A stretch of DNA of 64,000 nt from contig NZ_JACYOF010000014.1 of the NCBI RefSeq assembly GCF_014932895.1, forward strand, positions 1-64,000, written 5' to 3'. Below are positions 7,567 through 14,795 of this stretch, piece after piece. This DNA is from Bacillus thuringiensis (lineage in GTDB: Bacteria > Bacillota > Bacilli > Bacillales > Bacillaceae_G). The position numbers were made by a program, and so were the translations under genes. A model generated the notes under the pieces. That model searched no databases and was not told the origin of the DNA. It saw only the letters and a program-made list of their open reading frames with translations. The first letter of the stretch is position 1. Each line of letters begins with the position of its first letter.

Positions 7567-8564
7567 CATTATTAAAACGCATCTTTGTGTTTACATTATT
7601 AGTTGCAATGATTGCGGGATGTTCGAGTAATTCAGCAGCGGATAAAAGTAAAAAAGAAAAAGAAATAACAGTCATGCTAGATTGGTACCCAAATGCGGTA
7701 CATAGCTTTATTTATGCAGCAATTGAAAAAGGCTATTTTAAAGAGGAAGGAGTAAAGGTGAATATTAAATTCCCTTCTAATCCGACTGATCCATTAACGT
7801 TAGCAGCTGCAGGGAAAGTAACGGTTGGCTTATATTATCAGCCAGATGTTGTTATGGCAAGGGCAAATGAGCAAATTCCAGTGAAATCAATTGGGGCTGT
7901 TGTACGTTCGCCATTAAATCATGTCGTATCACTGAAATCAGCAGGCATTCACTCACCGAAAGATTTAGAAGGAAAAACAGTTGGATACTCTGGAACACCT
8001 TTAAGTGAAGCATATTTAAAAACGATGGTAAAAGAAGCTGGTGGTAATCCTGATACGGTGAAAGTAGTTGATGTTGGCTTTGATTTAGTGCCGGCATTAA
8101 TTACGAAAAAAGTAGATGCTGTAACGGGGGCATACATTAACCATGAAGTGCCTGTTATGCGTCATGAAGGACATGAACCAGCCTACTTTAATCCAGCCGA
8201 TTACGGAGTACCGAATTATCATGAACTTGTTTTCGTAGCAGGTGATAAAACGTTGAAAAAAGATAAAGAATCATTACAAGCCTTTTTACGTGGTGCGAAA
8301 AAAGGCTATGATTTCATGAAGAAAAACCCAGATGAAGCATTGAATATTTTATTAAATCATCAAGAAAAAGAAAACTTCCCACTTGTGCCAGAAGTTGAAA
8401 AAGAAAGTATGAAAATTTTATTAGAGAAGATGGAAACGAAAGATGAGCCATTCTTGTCAGATTCAAAAGAGTCTTGGGAGAAACAAAATAAATGGTTGAA
8501 AGAAAAAGGAATGACGAAAGAAATCGTTCCAGCTGATGAACTATTCGAAAACATTTTAAAGTAG
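7563..8564 (+). CDS. thiY: Pyrimidine-precursor binding lipoprotein (ThiY, THI5/NMT1 family)
   Basis: The 333-residue precursor starts with a lipoprotein signal ending in the lipobox IAGC, so the mature protein is anchored at the outer face of the membrane. The body is a THI5/NMT1-like periplasmic-binding fold, with the family start MLDWYPNAVHSF and the SNPTDPL region. This family binds N-formyl-4-amino-5-aminomethyl-2-methylpyrimidine in Bacillus. The start ATG 7563 has TTGGAGGAAG upstream; a TTG at 7548 would cover this site. It overlaps the permease stop by four bases. Confidence 0.93.
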   Translation: MTLLKRIFVFTLLVAMIAGCSSNSAADKSKKEKEITVMLDWYPNAVHSFIYAAIEKGYFKEEGVKVNIKFPSNPTDPLTLAAAGKVTVGLYYQPDVVMARANEQIPVKSIGAVVRSPLNHVVSLKSAGIHSPKDLEGKTVGYSGTPLSEAYLKTMVKEAGGNPDTVKVVDVGFDLVPALITKKVDAVTGAYINHEVPVMRHEGHEPAYFNPADYGVPNYHELVFVAGDKTLKKDKESLQAFLRGAKKGYDFMKKNPDEALNILLNHQEKENFPLVPEVEKESMKILLEKMETKDEPFLSDSKESWEKQNKWLKEKGMTKEIVPADELFENILK

Positions 8565-8568
8565 GCGA

Positions 8569-9195
8569 ATGAATATGAAAAATGAGCTCCATGTAATCTC
8601 AAATGGCCATATGCCATTCGAAGAGCTAGTGAATGTAGCGATGCAAATTGAGAGTGAGATTGATTATTTGCATATTCGTGAGCGTGAGAAAAGTACGAAG
8701 GAATTATATGAAGGGGTGGAAAGTCTTTTAAATAAAGGCTTCCCTGCTTCTAAAGTTGTTATAAATGATCGAATTGATATCGCTATTTTATTAAATATTC
8801 CTCGTGTTCAACTAGGATACCGAAGTGCAGATGTAAGGTTAGTGAAAGAAAAGTTTTCTTATTTGCATGTCGGTTATTCCGTACATTCGTTAGAGGAAGC
8901 GATAGTAGCATTTAAAAATGGAGCGGATTCACTCGTTTATGGTCATGTATTTCCGACAGATTGTAAAAAAGGTGTGCCAGCGAGAGGGCTTGAAGAAATT
9001 GCAGACATTGCAAGGTGTTTATCAATACCAATTACAGCAATCGGAGGAATCACTCCAGAAAACACAATGGATGTTCTTGCTCACGGTGTAAGTGGTATTG
9101 CTGTTATGTCTGGGATTATAAGCAGTAGTAATCCGTATAGAAGGGCGAAATATTATAAGGAATCAATAAGAAAGTGGGCGGGAAAACATGTGTAA
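8569..9195 (+). CDS. tenI: Thiazole tautomerase TenI
   Basis: The 208-residue TIM barrel is related to thiamin phosphate synthase. Phosphate-binding motifs are visible (AIGGITPEN and GVSGIAVMSG), but the position after thiY and before thiO, and the similarity to TenI, point to aromatisation of the thiazole tautomer made by ThiG rather than to ThiE activity. Two starts are possible, ATG 8569 and ATG 8575; only a weak AGGCGA site precedes them. It overlaps thiO by eight bases. The ThiE-like alternative cannot be excluded without alignment of active-site residues. Confidence 0.85.
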   Translation: MNMKNELHVISNGHMPFEELVNVAMQIESEIDYLHIREREKSTKELYEGVESLLNKGFPASKVVINDRIDIAILLNIPRVQLGYRSADVRLVKEKFSYLHVGYSVHSLEEAIVAFKNGADSLVYGHVFPTDCKKGVPARGLEEIADIARCLSIPITAIGGITPENTMDVLAHGVSGIAVMSGIISSSNPYRRAKYYKESIRKWAGKHV

Positions 9196-10297
9196 GAAGT
9201 ATGATGTAGCGATTATTGGCGGAGGTGTAATTGGTAGTTCAGTTGCGCACTTTCTAGCAGAAAGAGGGCATAAAGTAGCGATTATAGAGAAGCAAAGAAT
9301 TGCATCTGAAGCTTCGAAAGCTGCTGCTGGTTTACTCGGTGTTCAGGCAGAATGGGATGCGTATGATCCGTTGTTTGAGCTTGCTAGAGAAAGCCGTGCT
9401 ATATTTCCACAACTTGCAGCAGTTTTACGTGAAAAAACGGGTATTGATATTGGATATGAGGAAAAAGGGATATATCGCATCGCTCAAAATGAAGATGAGA
9501 AAGAGAGAATTCTTCACATTATGGATTGGCAACAAAAAACAGGTGAAGATTCTTACTTTTTAACGGGGGACCATTTACGAGAAAAAGAACCGTTTCTATC
9601 CGAGTCAATTATAGGGGCAGTATATTATCCGAAAGATGGTCACGTTATTGCACCAGAGCTTACAAAAGCATTCGCACATTCAGCAGCGATTTCTGATGCT
9701 GATATATATGAACAGACAGAAGTGTTTGATATTCGTATTGAAAATAATAAAGTGACTGGAATTGTTACAAGCGAAGGTATTATCGCATGTGAGAAAGTTG
9801 TTATTGCGGGAGGCTCATGGAGCACGAAGCTACTCCGTTATTTTCACCGTGATTGGGGGACATACCCAGTGAAGGGTGAAGTGGTTGCAGTTAGAAGTAG
9901 GAAGCAACTATTGAAAGCTCCTATTTTCCAAGAAAGATTTTATATCGCTCCGAAACGTGGTGGACGTTATGTAATAGGGGCAACGATGCATCCTCATACG
10001 TTCAATAAAACTGTGCAGCCAGAAAGTATTACTTCTATATTAGAGCGTGCTTATACAATATTGCCTGCTTTAAAAGAAGCAGAGTGGGAAAGCGCATGGG
10101 CAGGATTAAGGCCACAATCAAATCACGGAGCTCCCTATATGGGAGAGCATGAAGAAATAAAAGGTTTATATGCTTGTACGGGCCATTATCGAAACGGCAT
10201 TTTATTAAGTCCTGTTTCTGGTCAGTATATGGCTGATTTAATAGAAGGAAAGCAGGAGAATCACTTGCTAGAATCATTGCTTTCTAAAACGGTTTAG
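9188..10297 (+). CDS. thiO: Glycine oxidase ThiO
   Basis: The 369-residue FAD-dependent amine oxidase of the DAO family has the N-terminal dinucleotide fold GGGVIGSSVAHFL and the C-terminal GHYRNGILLSP motif typical of ThiO. It oxidises glycine to dehydroglycine (iminoacetate), the substrate that ThiG needs for the thiazole ring in aerobic Bacillus. It lies between tenI (8-base overlap) and thiS, in the canonical order. Confidence 0.94.
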   Translation: MCKKYDVAIIGGGVIGSSVAHFLAERGHKVAIIEKQRIASEASKAAAGLLGVQAEWDAYDPLFELARESRAIFPQLAAVLREKTGIDIGYEEKGIYRIAQNEDEKERILHIMDWQQKTGEDSYFLTGDHLREKEPFLSESIIGAVYYPKDGHVIAPELTKAFAHSAAISDADIYEQTEVFDIRIENNKVTGIVTSEGIIACEKVVIAGGSWSTKLLRYFHRDWGTYPVKGEVVAVRSRKQLLKAPIFQERFYIAPKRGGRYVIGATMHPHTFNKTVQPESITSILERAYTILPALKEAEWESAWAGLRPQSNHGAPYMGEHEEIKGLYACTGHYRNGILLSPVSGQYMADLIEGKQENHLLESLLSKTV

Positions 10298-10312
10298 AAA
10301 GGGGATGGAAGT

Positions 10313-10516
10313 TTGAATTTAAAAATTAATGGTAACCAAATTGAAGTGCCAGCGAGTGTGAAAACAGTAGCTGAGCTACTTATACATTTAGAGTTAGATA
10401 ACAGAATTGTTGTAGTAGAGCGTAATAAAGATATTTTACAAAAAGATGATCATAAAGATACATCTGTTTTTGATGGAGACCAAATTGAGATTGTAACTTT
10501 CGTAGGAGGCGGTTGA
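10313..10516 (+). CDS. thiS: Sulfur carrier protein ThiS
   Basis: The 67-residue ubiquitin-like protein ends in the diagnostic Gly-Gly tail (VTFVGGG). The C-terminus is adenylated by ThiF, converted to a thiocarboxylate, and donates sulfur to ThiG. The start is a TTG at 10313 after AAAGGGGATGGAAG; no upstream ATG fits. It ends three bases before the thiG start. Confidence 0.94.
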   Translation: MNLKINGNQIEVPASVKTVAELLIHLELDNRIVVVERNKDILQKDDHKDTSVFDGDQIEIVTFVGGG

Positions 10517-10518
10517 TT

Positions 10519-11289
10519 ATGTTAAACATTGGACCATTTTCATTTCATTCTAGACTTTTATTAGGAACAGGGAAATTCCCTGATTTTGATGTGCAGCAAA
10601 AGGCAATTGATGTTTCTGAAGCTGAAGTTTTAACATTTGCAGTACGTCGTATGGATATATTTGATGCGAAACAGCCTAATTTATTAGAGAAACTTGATGT
10701 GAAAAAATATACGTTATTACCAAATACAGCAGGAGCAAAAAATGCTGAAGAAGCTGTTCGTATTGCAAAATTAGCAAAAGCTTCTGGACTTTGTGACATG
10801 ATAAAAGTAGAAGTTATTGGCGATGATAGAACGTTATTACCAGATCCAGTGGAAACATTAAAGGCATCTGAAATGTTACTGGAAGAAGGATTTATCGTTC
10901 TTCCGTACACATCTGATGATGTTGTATTAGCACGTAAATTACAAGAACTTGGCGTGCATGCGATTATGCCAGGCGCATCACCGATTGGATCTGGACTGGG
11001 AATTGTAAATCCATTAAATTTAAGCTTTATTATTGAACAAGCAACAGTACCAGTTATCGTTGATGCTGGTATTGGTAGCCCAGCTGATGCAGCATTTGCG
11101 ATGGAATTAGGAGCAGATGGTGTTTTATTAAATACAGCTGTTTCTGGTGCGAAAGATCCTATTAAGATGGCACAGGCAATGAAATTAAGTATTGAAGCAG
11201 GACGTTTAGGCTTCGAAGCAGGTCGTATTGCGCGCAAACGTTGTGCAACTGCAAGCAGTCCTTTAGAAGGAATGAGTGTAGTTGAATAA
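10519..11289 (+). CDS. thiG: Thiazole synthase ThiG
   Basis: The 256-residue TIM-barrel enzyme makes the thiazole phosphate from deoxyxylulose phosphate, dehydroglycine and ThiS thiocarboxylate. The Schiff-base lysine lies in MIKVEVIGD, and the phosphate site in [10 protein letters not shown] and [11 protein letters not shown] start it at ATG 10519, nine bases after AGGAGG; TTG 10513 is also in frame but too close to that site. It directly follows thiS. Confidence 0.95.
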   Translation: MLNIGPFSFHSRLLLGTGKFPDFDVQQKAIDVSEAEVLTFAVRRMDIFDAKQPNLLEKLDVKKYTLLPNTAGAKNAEEAVRIAKLAKASGLCDMIKVEVIGDDRTLLPDPVETLKASEMLLEEGFIVLPYTSDDVVLARKLQELGVHAIMPGASPIGSGLGIVNPLNLSFIIEQATVPVIVDAGIGSPADAAFAMELGADGVLLNTAVSGAKDPIKMAQAMKLSIEAGRLGFEAGRIARKRCATASSPLEGMSVVE

Positions 11290-12301
11290 TCGGTATTCGC
11301 GCCAAGAACTATTTTCTCCAATTGGAGAAGAAGGACAACAGAAGATAAAAGAAAAGCATGTACTTATTATCGGTGCAGGCGCATTAGGTAGTGCAAATGC
11401 AGAAATGTTTGTAAGAGCAGGTGTTGGCACAGTAACGATTGTTGACCGTGATTATGTAGATTGGAGTAATTTACAAAGACAACAATTGTATGCAGAAAGC
11501 GATGTAGAGAATAATCTTCCGAAGGCTGTAGCGGCAAAAAAACGTCTAGAAGAGATTAATAGTGAAGTAAGAGTAGAAGCTCTCGTTCAAGATGTAACAG
11601 CTGAGGAGCTAGAAGAACTTGTTACAAACGTTGATGTAATGATTGATGCGACTGATAATTTCGAAACACGTTTTATTGTGAATGATATAGCACAAAAATA
11701 TTCTATTCCATGGATTTACGGGGCATGTGTAGGAAGTTACGGCCTGTCTTACACAATTCTTCCTAGTAAAACGCCATGTTTATCATGCCTACTACAATCG
11801 ATTCCGCTTGGCGGGGCGACATGTGATACAGCGGGGATTATATCACCTGCTGTATCTCTTGTTGTTTCTCATCAAGTTACGGAAGCTCTTAAACTGCTAG
11901 TAGAAGATTATGAATCGCTTCGAGAGGGACTTGTGTCGTTTGATGTATGGAAGAATGAATATTCATGTATGAATGTGCAAAAGCTTCGTAAGCATAATTG
12001 TCCTTCGTGTGGTGAGGATGCGCTATACCCGTATTTAAATAAAGAAAATACTTCGAAAACAGCAGTTTTATGCGGGAGAAATACAGTTCAAATTAGACCA
12101 CCTTATAAAGAAGAAATGAATTTTGAGCAATATAAGCAGCTGCTGAAAGGTCGCGTGAAGGATTTGAATATAAATCCATATTTACTCTCATTTTCTGTTG
12201 AAGAAAAGAGGTTAGTCGCCTTTAAAGATGGCCGTGTACTCGTACATGGAACGAAAGATATAAGTGAAGCAAAAACAATTTACCATCGCTATTTTGGATA
12301 G
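11282..12301 (+). CDS. thiF: Sulfur carrier adenylyltransferase ThiF
   Basis: This 339-residue protein is an E1-like enzyme. It has a Rossmann ATP site ([15 protein letters not shown]), the catalytic [15 protein letters not shown] block, and two CxxC zinc pairs (PCLSCL and CPSC). It activates the ThiS C-terminus as an acyl-adenylate. An extra C-terminal stretch of about 80 residues (after residue 255) lacks a recognisable rhodanese cysteine. The start TTG 11282 lies inside the thiG end, with GAAGGAATG upstream. The MoeB/HesA function is a formal alternative, but the operon settles it. Confidence 0.93.
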   Translation: MNNRYSRQELFSPIGEEGQQKIKEKHVLIIGAGALGSANAEMFVRAGVGTVTIVDRDYVDWSNLQRQQLYAESDVENNLPKAVAAKKRLEEINSEVRVEALVQDVTAEELEELVTNVDVMIDATDNFETRFIVNDIAQKYSIPWIYGACVGSYGLSYTILPSKTPCLSCLLQSIPLGGATCDTAGIISPAVSLVVSHQVTEALKLLVEDYESLREGLVSFDVWKNEYSCMNVQKLRKHNCPSCGEDALYPYLNKENTSKTAVLCGRNTVQIRPPYKEEMNFEQYKQLLKGRVKDLNINPYLLSFSVEEKRLVAFKDGRVLVHGTKDISEAKTIYHRYFG

Positions 12302-12307
12302 AAAAGG

Positions 12308-13123
12308 ATGAGTGGGATGAAAGTAAATAAAGCTTTAACAATTGCAGGATCTGATAGCGGAGGCGGCGCTGGAATTCAAGCAGATTTAAAAACGTTCCAA
12401 GAGCTTGGTGTGTATGGAATGACAGCAATCACTGCAATTACAGCGCAAAATACGCTTGGCGTTCAAGGGGTATATCCTGTTCCGTTAGAAGGTATTATAG
12501 AACAGCTGAATTCAATTGGTATGGATTTAACACCAGATGCTGTGAAACTAGGAATGTTATTTAGCAGTGAAATTATTCAAATTGTTGCAGAACATATTAA
12601 GAAATTTGGCTGGAATAATATTGTGCTAGATCCTGTTATGATTGCAAAAGGTGGAGCATCATTATTACAGCAAGAAGCAGTTCAAGCATTAAAAGAATAT
12701 TTATTACCAGTAGCAACTGTTGTAACACCGAATATTCCTGAAGCAGAAGTGTTAACTGGGATGGAGATTCATAATGTTGAAGAGAGTAAGGAAGCTGCGA
12801 AAGTATTGTACGAATTAGGTACTAAATACGTGCTTATGAAGGGCGGACATGCAGAGTATCAAGGTAATGAAGTAATTGATTTACTCTTTGATGGAGAAAA
12901 GTTTATTGAATTTAGAAGTGAACGAATTCCTTCGAAGCAAACACATGGAAGTGGCTGTACATTTGCGTCTGCAGTTACGGCAGGACTTGCGAAAGGATAC
13001 GCAATTGAAGAGGCAGTTCAAGAAGCAAAACGATTTATTAGTATAGCAATTGAAGAGCCGTTGAATATTGGAAGTGGTCATGGACCGACGAATCATTTTG
13101 CATATAAAATGAATAGAACATAA
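12308..13123 (+). CDS. thiD: HMP/HMP-P kinase ThiD
   Basis: This ribokinase-fold kinase of 271 residues phosphorylates hydroxymethylpyrimidine and its phosphate. The hallmark N-terminal motif (AGSDSGGGAGIQADLKTF) and the anion-hole motif HGSGCTFASAVTAGL with its cysteine are present. ATG 12308 and ATG 12317 are both in frame; the second matches the usual family start (MKVNKALTIAG). It is the last gene of the thi unit, followed by a terminator. With the TenA-ThiXYZ importer upstream it uses salvaged HMP. thiE, thiM and thiC are not in this window. Confidence 0.94.
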   Translation: MSGMKVNKALTIAGSDSGGGAGIQADLKTFQELGVYGMTAITAITAQNTLGVQGVYPVPLEGIIEQLNSIGMDLTPDAVKLGMLFSSEIIQIVAEHIKKFGWNNIVLDPVMIAKGGASLLQQEAVQALKEYLLPVATVVTPNIPEAEVLTGMEIHNVEESKEAAKVLYELGTKYVLMKGGHAEYQGNEVIDLLFDGEKFIEFRSERIPSKQTHGSGCTFASAVTAGLAKGYAIEEAVQEAKRFISIAIEEPLNIGSGHGPTNHFAYKMNRT

Positions 13124-13136
13124 GCATAAAGAAAGG

Positions 13137-13167
13137 AAAAGTCAGTTTTACAACTGGCTTTTTTTTG
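13137..13167 (+). terminator. Terminator after thiD
   Basis: GTCAGTT (13141-13147) pairs with AACTGGC (13152-13158), flanked by AAAA and followed by eight T. Confidence 0.88.
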
Positions 13168-13196
13168 TTTACTTTTTCCAAATACAGGAGTAATAT
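13168..13196 (+). promoter_or_regulatory. SigA-type promoter of the first c-di-AMP riboswitch unit
   Basis: TTTACT (13168-13173), a 17-bp spacer and TAATAT (13191-13196) abut the end of the thiD terminator. The promoter upstream of kdp (14286-14314) has the same spacing and nearly the same boxes. Confidence 0.72.
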
Positions 13197-13220
13197 ATCA
13201 GCCAGAATATATCTTTGTAA

Positions 13221-13344
13221 TACGCTGAGTCCAATTATACGGAGCGGAGGAACCAATTTGTGCGTCGTCACTAGGGGTGAATCTTTCAATTTTGAAAGTA
13301 GGGCTACTCTCAAAGTCCGAATCCGACAGCTAACTTCGTAAGCG
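13221..13344 (+). promoter_or_regulatory. Cyclic-di-AMP riboswitch (ydaO-yuaA type), copy 1
   Basis: The ydaO motif blocks are all present: CGCTGAGTCC, ACGGAGCGGAGGAACCAA, GGGGTGAATC, GTAGGGCTACTCTC and CCGAATCCGACAGCTAAC, then CGTAAGCG, which closes with CGC at the start. Unlike the kdp copy, no intrinsic terminator with a T run is visible between it and the gene at 13454, so control may be translational or by another route. Confidence 0.92.
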
Positions 13345-13364
13345 TCTTGAGAGAGGACGGTGCC

Positions 13365-13397
13365 ATGATGGATACATCACTTCATCGATCTGATTAG
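13365..13397 (+). CDS. Possible 10-codon leader ORF
   Basis: Directly after the aptamer, GAGAGGACGGTGCC is followed by ATG ATG GAT ACA and nine further sense bases to a TAG at 13395, encoding MMDTSLHRSD. A weak hairpin (TGATG-GATA-CATCA) lies inside it. It could be a leader peptide or chance; no direct proof of translation. Confidence 0.25.
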   Translation: MMDTSLHRSD

Positions 13398-13453
13398 TAT
13401 AGGGGAATATCAATCTATGTTTGATTTCTTTTATGCTAAGGAGGATGAGGTAC

Positions 13454-13840
13454 ATGGAACTAACACTTATTTGTGTTGGAGAAGAAAGCAAGGTAAATAG
13501 TTTAATAGATTTAGTAGCATTTCAACATGAGTTAATTATTTTTACAGCAAATGAAGAGATAGCGGCTGAAGTTAGGAATTGTGGGTTTGATTGGACGTAT
13601 AGTTGTAGTAAGGAGCAGGATTTTACTAGTATTTGTGAGTGTATTAAGAAGGTGATTTTACTAGGAGATGAGCTTCCAATCGTTAGTTTTTTCACAGAAC
13701 ACATTCGCTTTTCTTTTCAAGCACCTATTACTGTTGTTACAAGGAATAAACGATATCCAGCGAGGCTCTATGAAACAATTGGAGCTACATTTGTCGTGTT
13801 TACGAATTGTGATAATATTTCTTTTTTATTTTTTGAATAG
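13454..13840 (+). CDS. Uncharacterised Rossmann/RCK-like protein under c-di-AMP control
   Basis: The 128-residue cytoplasmic protein starts at ATG 13454, nine bases after AAGGAGG. Longer in-frame starts (TTG 13421, ATG 13445) would cover that site. The pattern of alternating hydrophobic strands and helices (LTLICVGEES, LIIFTA, VILLGDELPIVSFF, APITVVTRN and then IGATFVVFTN) resembles the RCK/TrkA-N fold of potassium-channel regulators, but the glycine-rich nucleotide loop is not conserved. Because it follows a ydaO aptamer and precedes the kdp operon, a role in potassium or osmotic balance is inferred. I do not recognise a named family. Confidence 0.8.
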   Translation: MELTLICVGEESKVNSLIDLVAFQHELIIFTANEEIAAEVRNCGFDWTYSCSKEQDFTSICECIKKVILLGDELPIVSFFTEHIRFSFQAPITVVTRNKRYPARLYETIGATFVVFTNCDNISFLFFE

Positions 13841-13856
13841 GGTGGGGGAAAAGAAG

Positions 13857-14087
13857 ATGAAGGTGTTGTTATTAGGAGATATAGCGAATCGTTGGGCGGT
13901 ATCGGTAGAGCGAGTTCAAGAATTGGTGGTGCTGGATCCTATTTTTCCAAGTCCCTATATCATATTACCATCGAAAGACGCTTTATATTTAAAAACAGAT
14001 GTTATCGAATATGAGCAACTACATGTAGAATTGTCACAAGTTTATATTCGCGGGAGAAATTTACGTGTTTTTTTACGAGGGGAATAA
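13857..14087 (+). CDS. Small helix-turn-helix-like protein, 76 residues
   Basis: ATG 13857 follows GGGTGGGGGAAAAG, 16 bases after the stop of the preceding gene. The sequence GDIANRWAVSVERVQEL, then FPSPYIIL and LYLKTDVIEYE, matches the layout of small MerR/AlpA-like winged HTH proteins (HTH, then a wing with an xYLxxDIxEY-type end). It may therefore bind DNA, possibly acting on its own operon or on kdp. The other possibility is a structural partner of the RCK-like protein. The pair ends at the terminator at 14098. No database name is claimed. Confidence 0.75.
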   Translation: MKVLLLGDIANRWAVSVERVQELVVLDPIFPSPYIILPSKDALYLKTDVIEYEQLHVELSQVYIRGRNLRVFLRGE

Positions 14088-14097
14088 ATAGTGAATG

Positions 14098-14155
14098 AAA
14101 AAAGAGCGAATGCTGAGTGCAACAAGCTATGCACTTCATGTCATTCGCTCTTTTT
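14098..14155 (+). terminator. Terminator of the two-gene c-di-AMP operon
   Basis: This is a long hairpin: AAAAAGAGCGAATG pairs with CATTCGCTCTTTTT. An inner arm GAGTGCA pairs with TGCACTTC. A T run follows. Confidence 0.9.
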
Positions 14156-14285
14156 ATTTCGTATTTAAAAGGCTATTTCTATGAAAAGAGAAGAGAAATA
14201 AAGAAAATAGATGAAATAATATTAATATGTCCTAATGTAAGCGTTTAAACGAATGGAAATATTATTATTTTCAGTAATTTACCTC

Positions 14286-14314
14286 TTTACAAGTGAAATA
14301 TAGAGGAGTATATT
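14286..14314 (+). promoter_or_regulatory. SigA-type promoter of the kdp operon
   Basis: TTTACA (14286-14291), a 17-bp spacer and TATATT (14309-14314) lie about 40 bases upstream of the second ydaO aptamer. Confidence 0.75.
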
Positions 14315-14353
14315 TACTCTCATAAATCATTCATAAAATTTCCAAAAAAACCT

Positions 14354-14483
14354 AAAATCGCTGAGTTCCAGAGATGGAGCGGGGGAACCAATTTTGTGCA
14401 TCGTCACTTGGGGTGAATCTTTCAGTTTTGAAAGTAGGGCTACTCTTTAGGCCCGAATCCGACAGCTAACCTCGTAAGCGTTT
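14354..14483 (+). promoter_or_regulatory. Cyclic-di-AMP riboswitch (ydaO-yuaA type), copy 2, kdp leader
   Basis: All ydaO blocks are present (CGCTGAGTTCC, GGAGCGGGGGAACCAA, GGGGTGAATC, GTAGGGCTACTCT and CCGAATCCGACAGCTAACC, then CGTAAGCG). It is about 80 percent identical by eye to the copy at 13221. A strong terminator follows at 14518, so high c-di-AMP is expected to stop transcription of the potassium pump. This matches the established role of this RNA class and published work on kdp in B. thuringiensis. Confidence 0.95.
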
Positions 14484-14517
14484 AGAGAGGAGGTTTACTT
14501 TTTGTTGTTCATTTTTT

Positions 14518-14548
14518 GAACACTGAGTAGAGCTCAGTGTTCTTTTTT
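14518..14548 (+). terminator. Riboswitch-controlled terminator before kdp
   Basis: GAACACTGAG (14518-14527) pairs with CTCAGTGTTC (14533-14542), followed by six T. It is the expression platform of the kdp c-di-AMP switch. Confidence 0.93.
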
Positions 14549-14594
14549 AATATCTTAATGGTAAATTTTAACAAAAAGGAAGTGAGGGATAGCT

Positions 14595-14699
14595 ATGTTG
14601 GATGTTGTAATGATCGGGATATTTGTTGTATTAGTTGCATCGATGGCAAGTCTGGTAAGTTGGTCAGATAAAGTTGTGAAAGAAGGGAAGCAATCATGA
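14595..14699 (+). CDS. Small membrane protein upstream of kdpF, 34 residues
   Basis: ATG 14595 with GAGGGATAGCT upstream opens a 34-codon frame: MLDVVMIGIFVVLVASMASL, then VSWSDKVVKEGKQS. It has one hydrophobic helix followed by a positively charged tail. Its stop overlaps the start of kdpF (ATGATGA), so translation is coupled. Many kdp operons carry a similar unnamed short membrane ORF before kdpF. It may stabilise the KdpFABC complex, as KdpF does, but this is inference. Confidence 0.75.
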   Translation: MLDVVMIGIFVVLVASMASLVSWSDKVVKEGKQS

Positions 14700-14776
14700 T
14701 GATTGTCTTATCAGCTATTGTTGCAGCAATTACGGTTTATTTAGTGTATGCATTATTAAATCCAGAGAAGTTTTAA
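14696..14776 (+). CDS. kdpF: KdpF, small subunit of the potassium-transporting ATPase
   Basis: The 26-residue single-helix peptide (MMIVLSAIVAAITVYLVYAL, then LNPEKF) has the typical KdpF ending, an LxxPEKF-like motif. KdpF sits beside KdpA in the KdpFABC complex and stabilises it. Two ATGs (14696, 14699) are possible. It lies 19 bases before kdpA. Confidence 0.9.
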   Translation: MMIVLSAIVAAITVYLVYALLNPEKF

Positions 14777-14795
14777 TTAGGGGGAATCATTCATT

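Noticed and set aside
10545-11321. 258-residue minus-strand frame opposite thiG
   Set aside because: It is the reverse complement of a certain gene, with Ser/Asn/Ile-rich composition and no family features.
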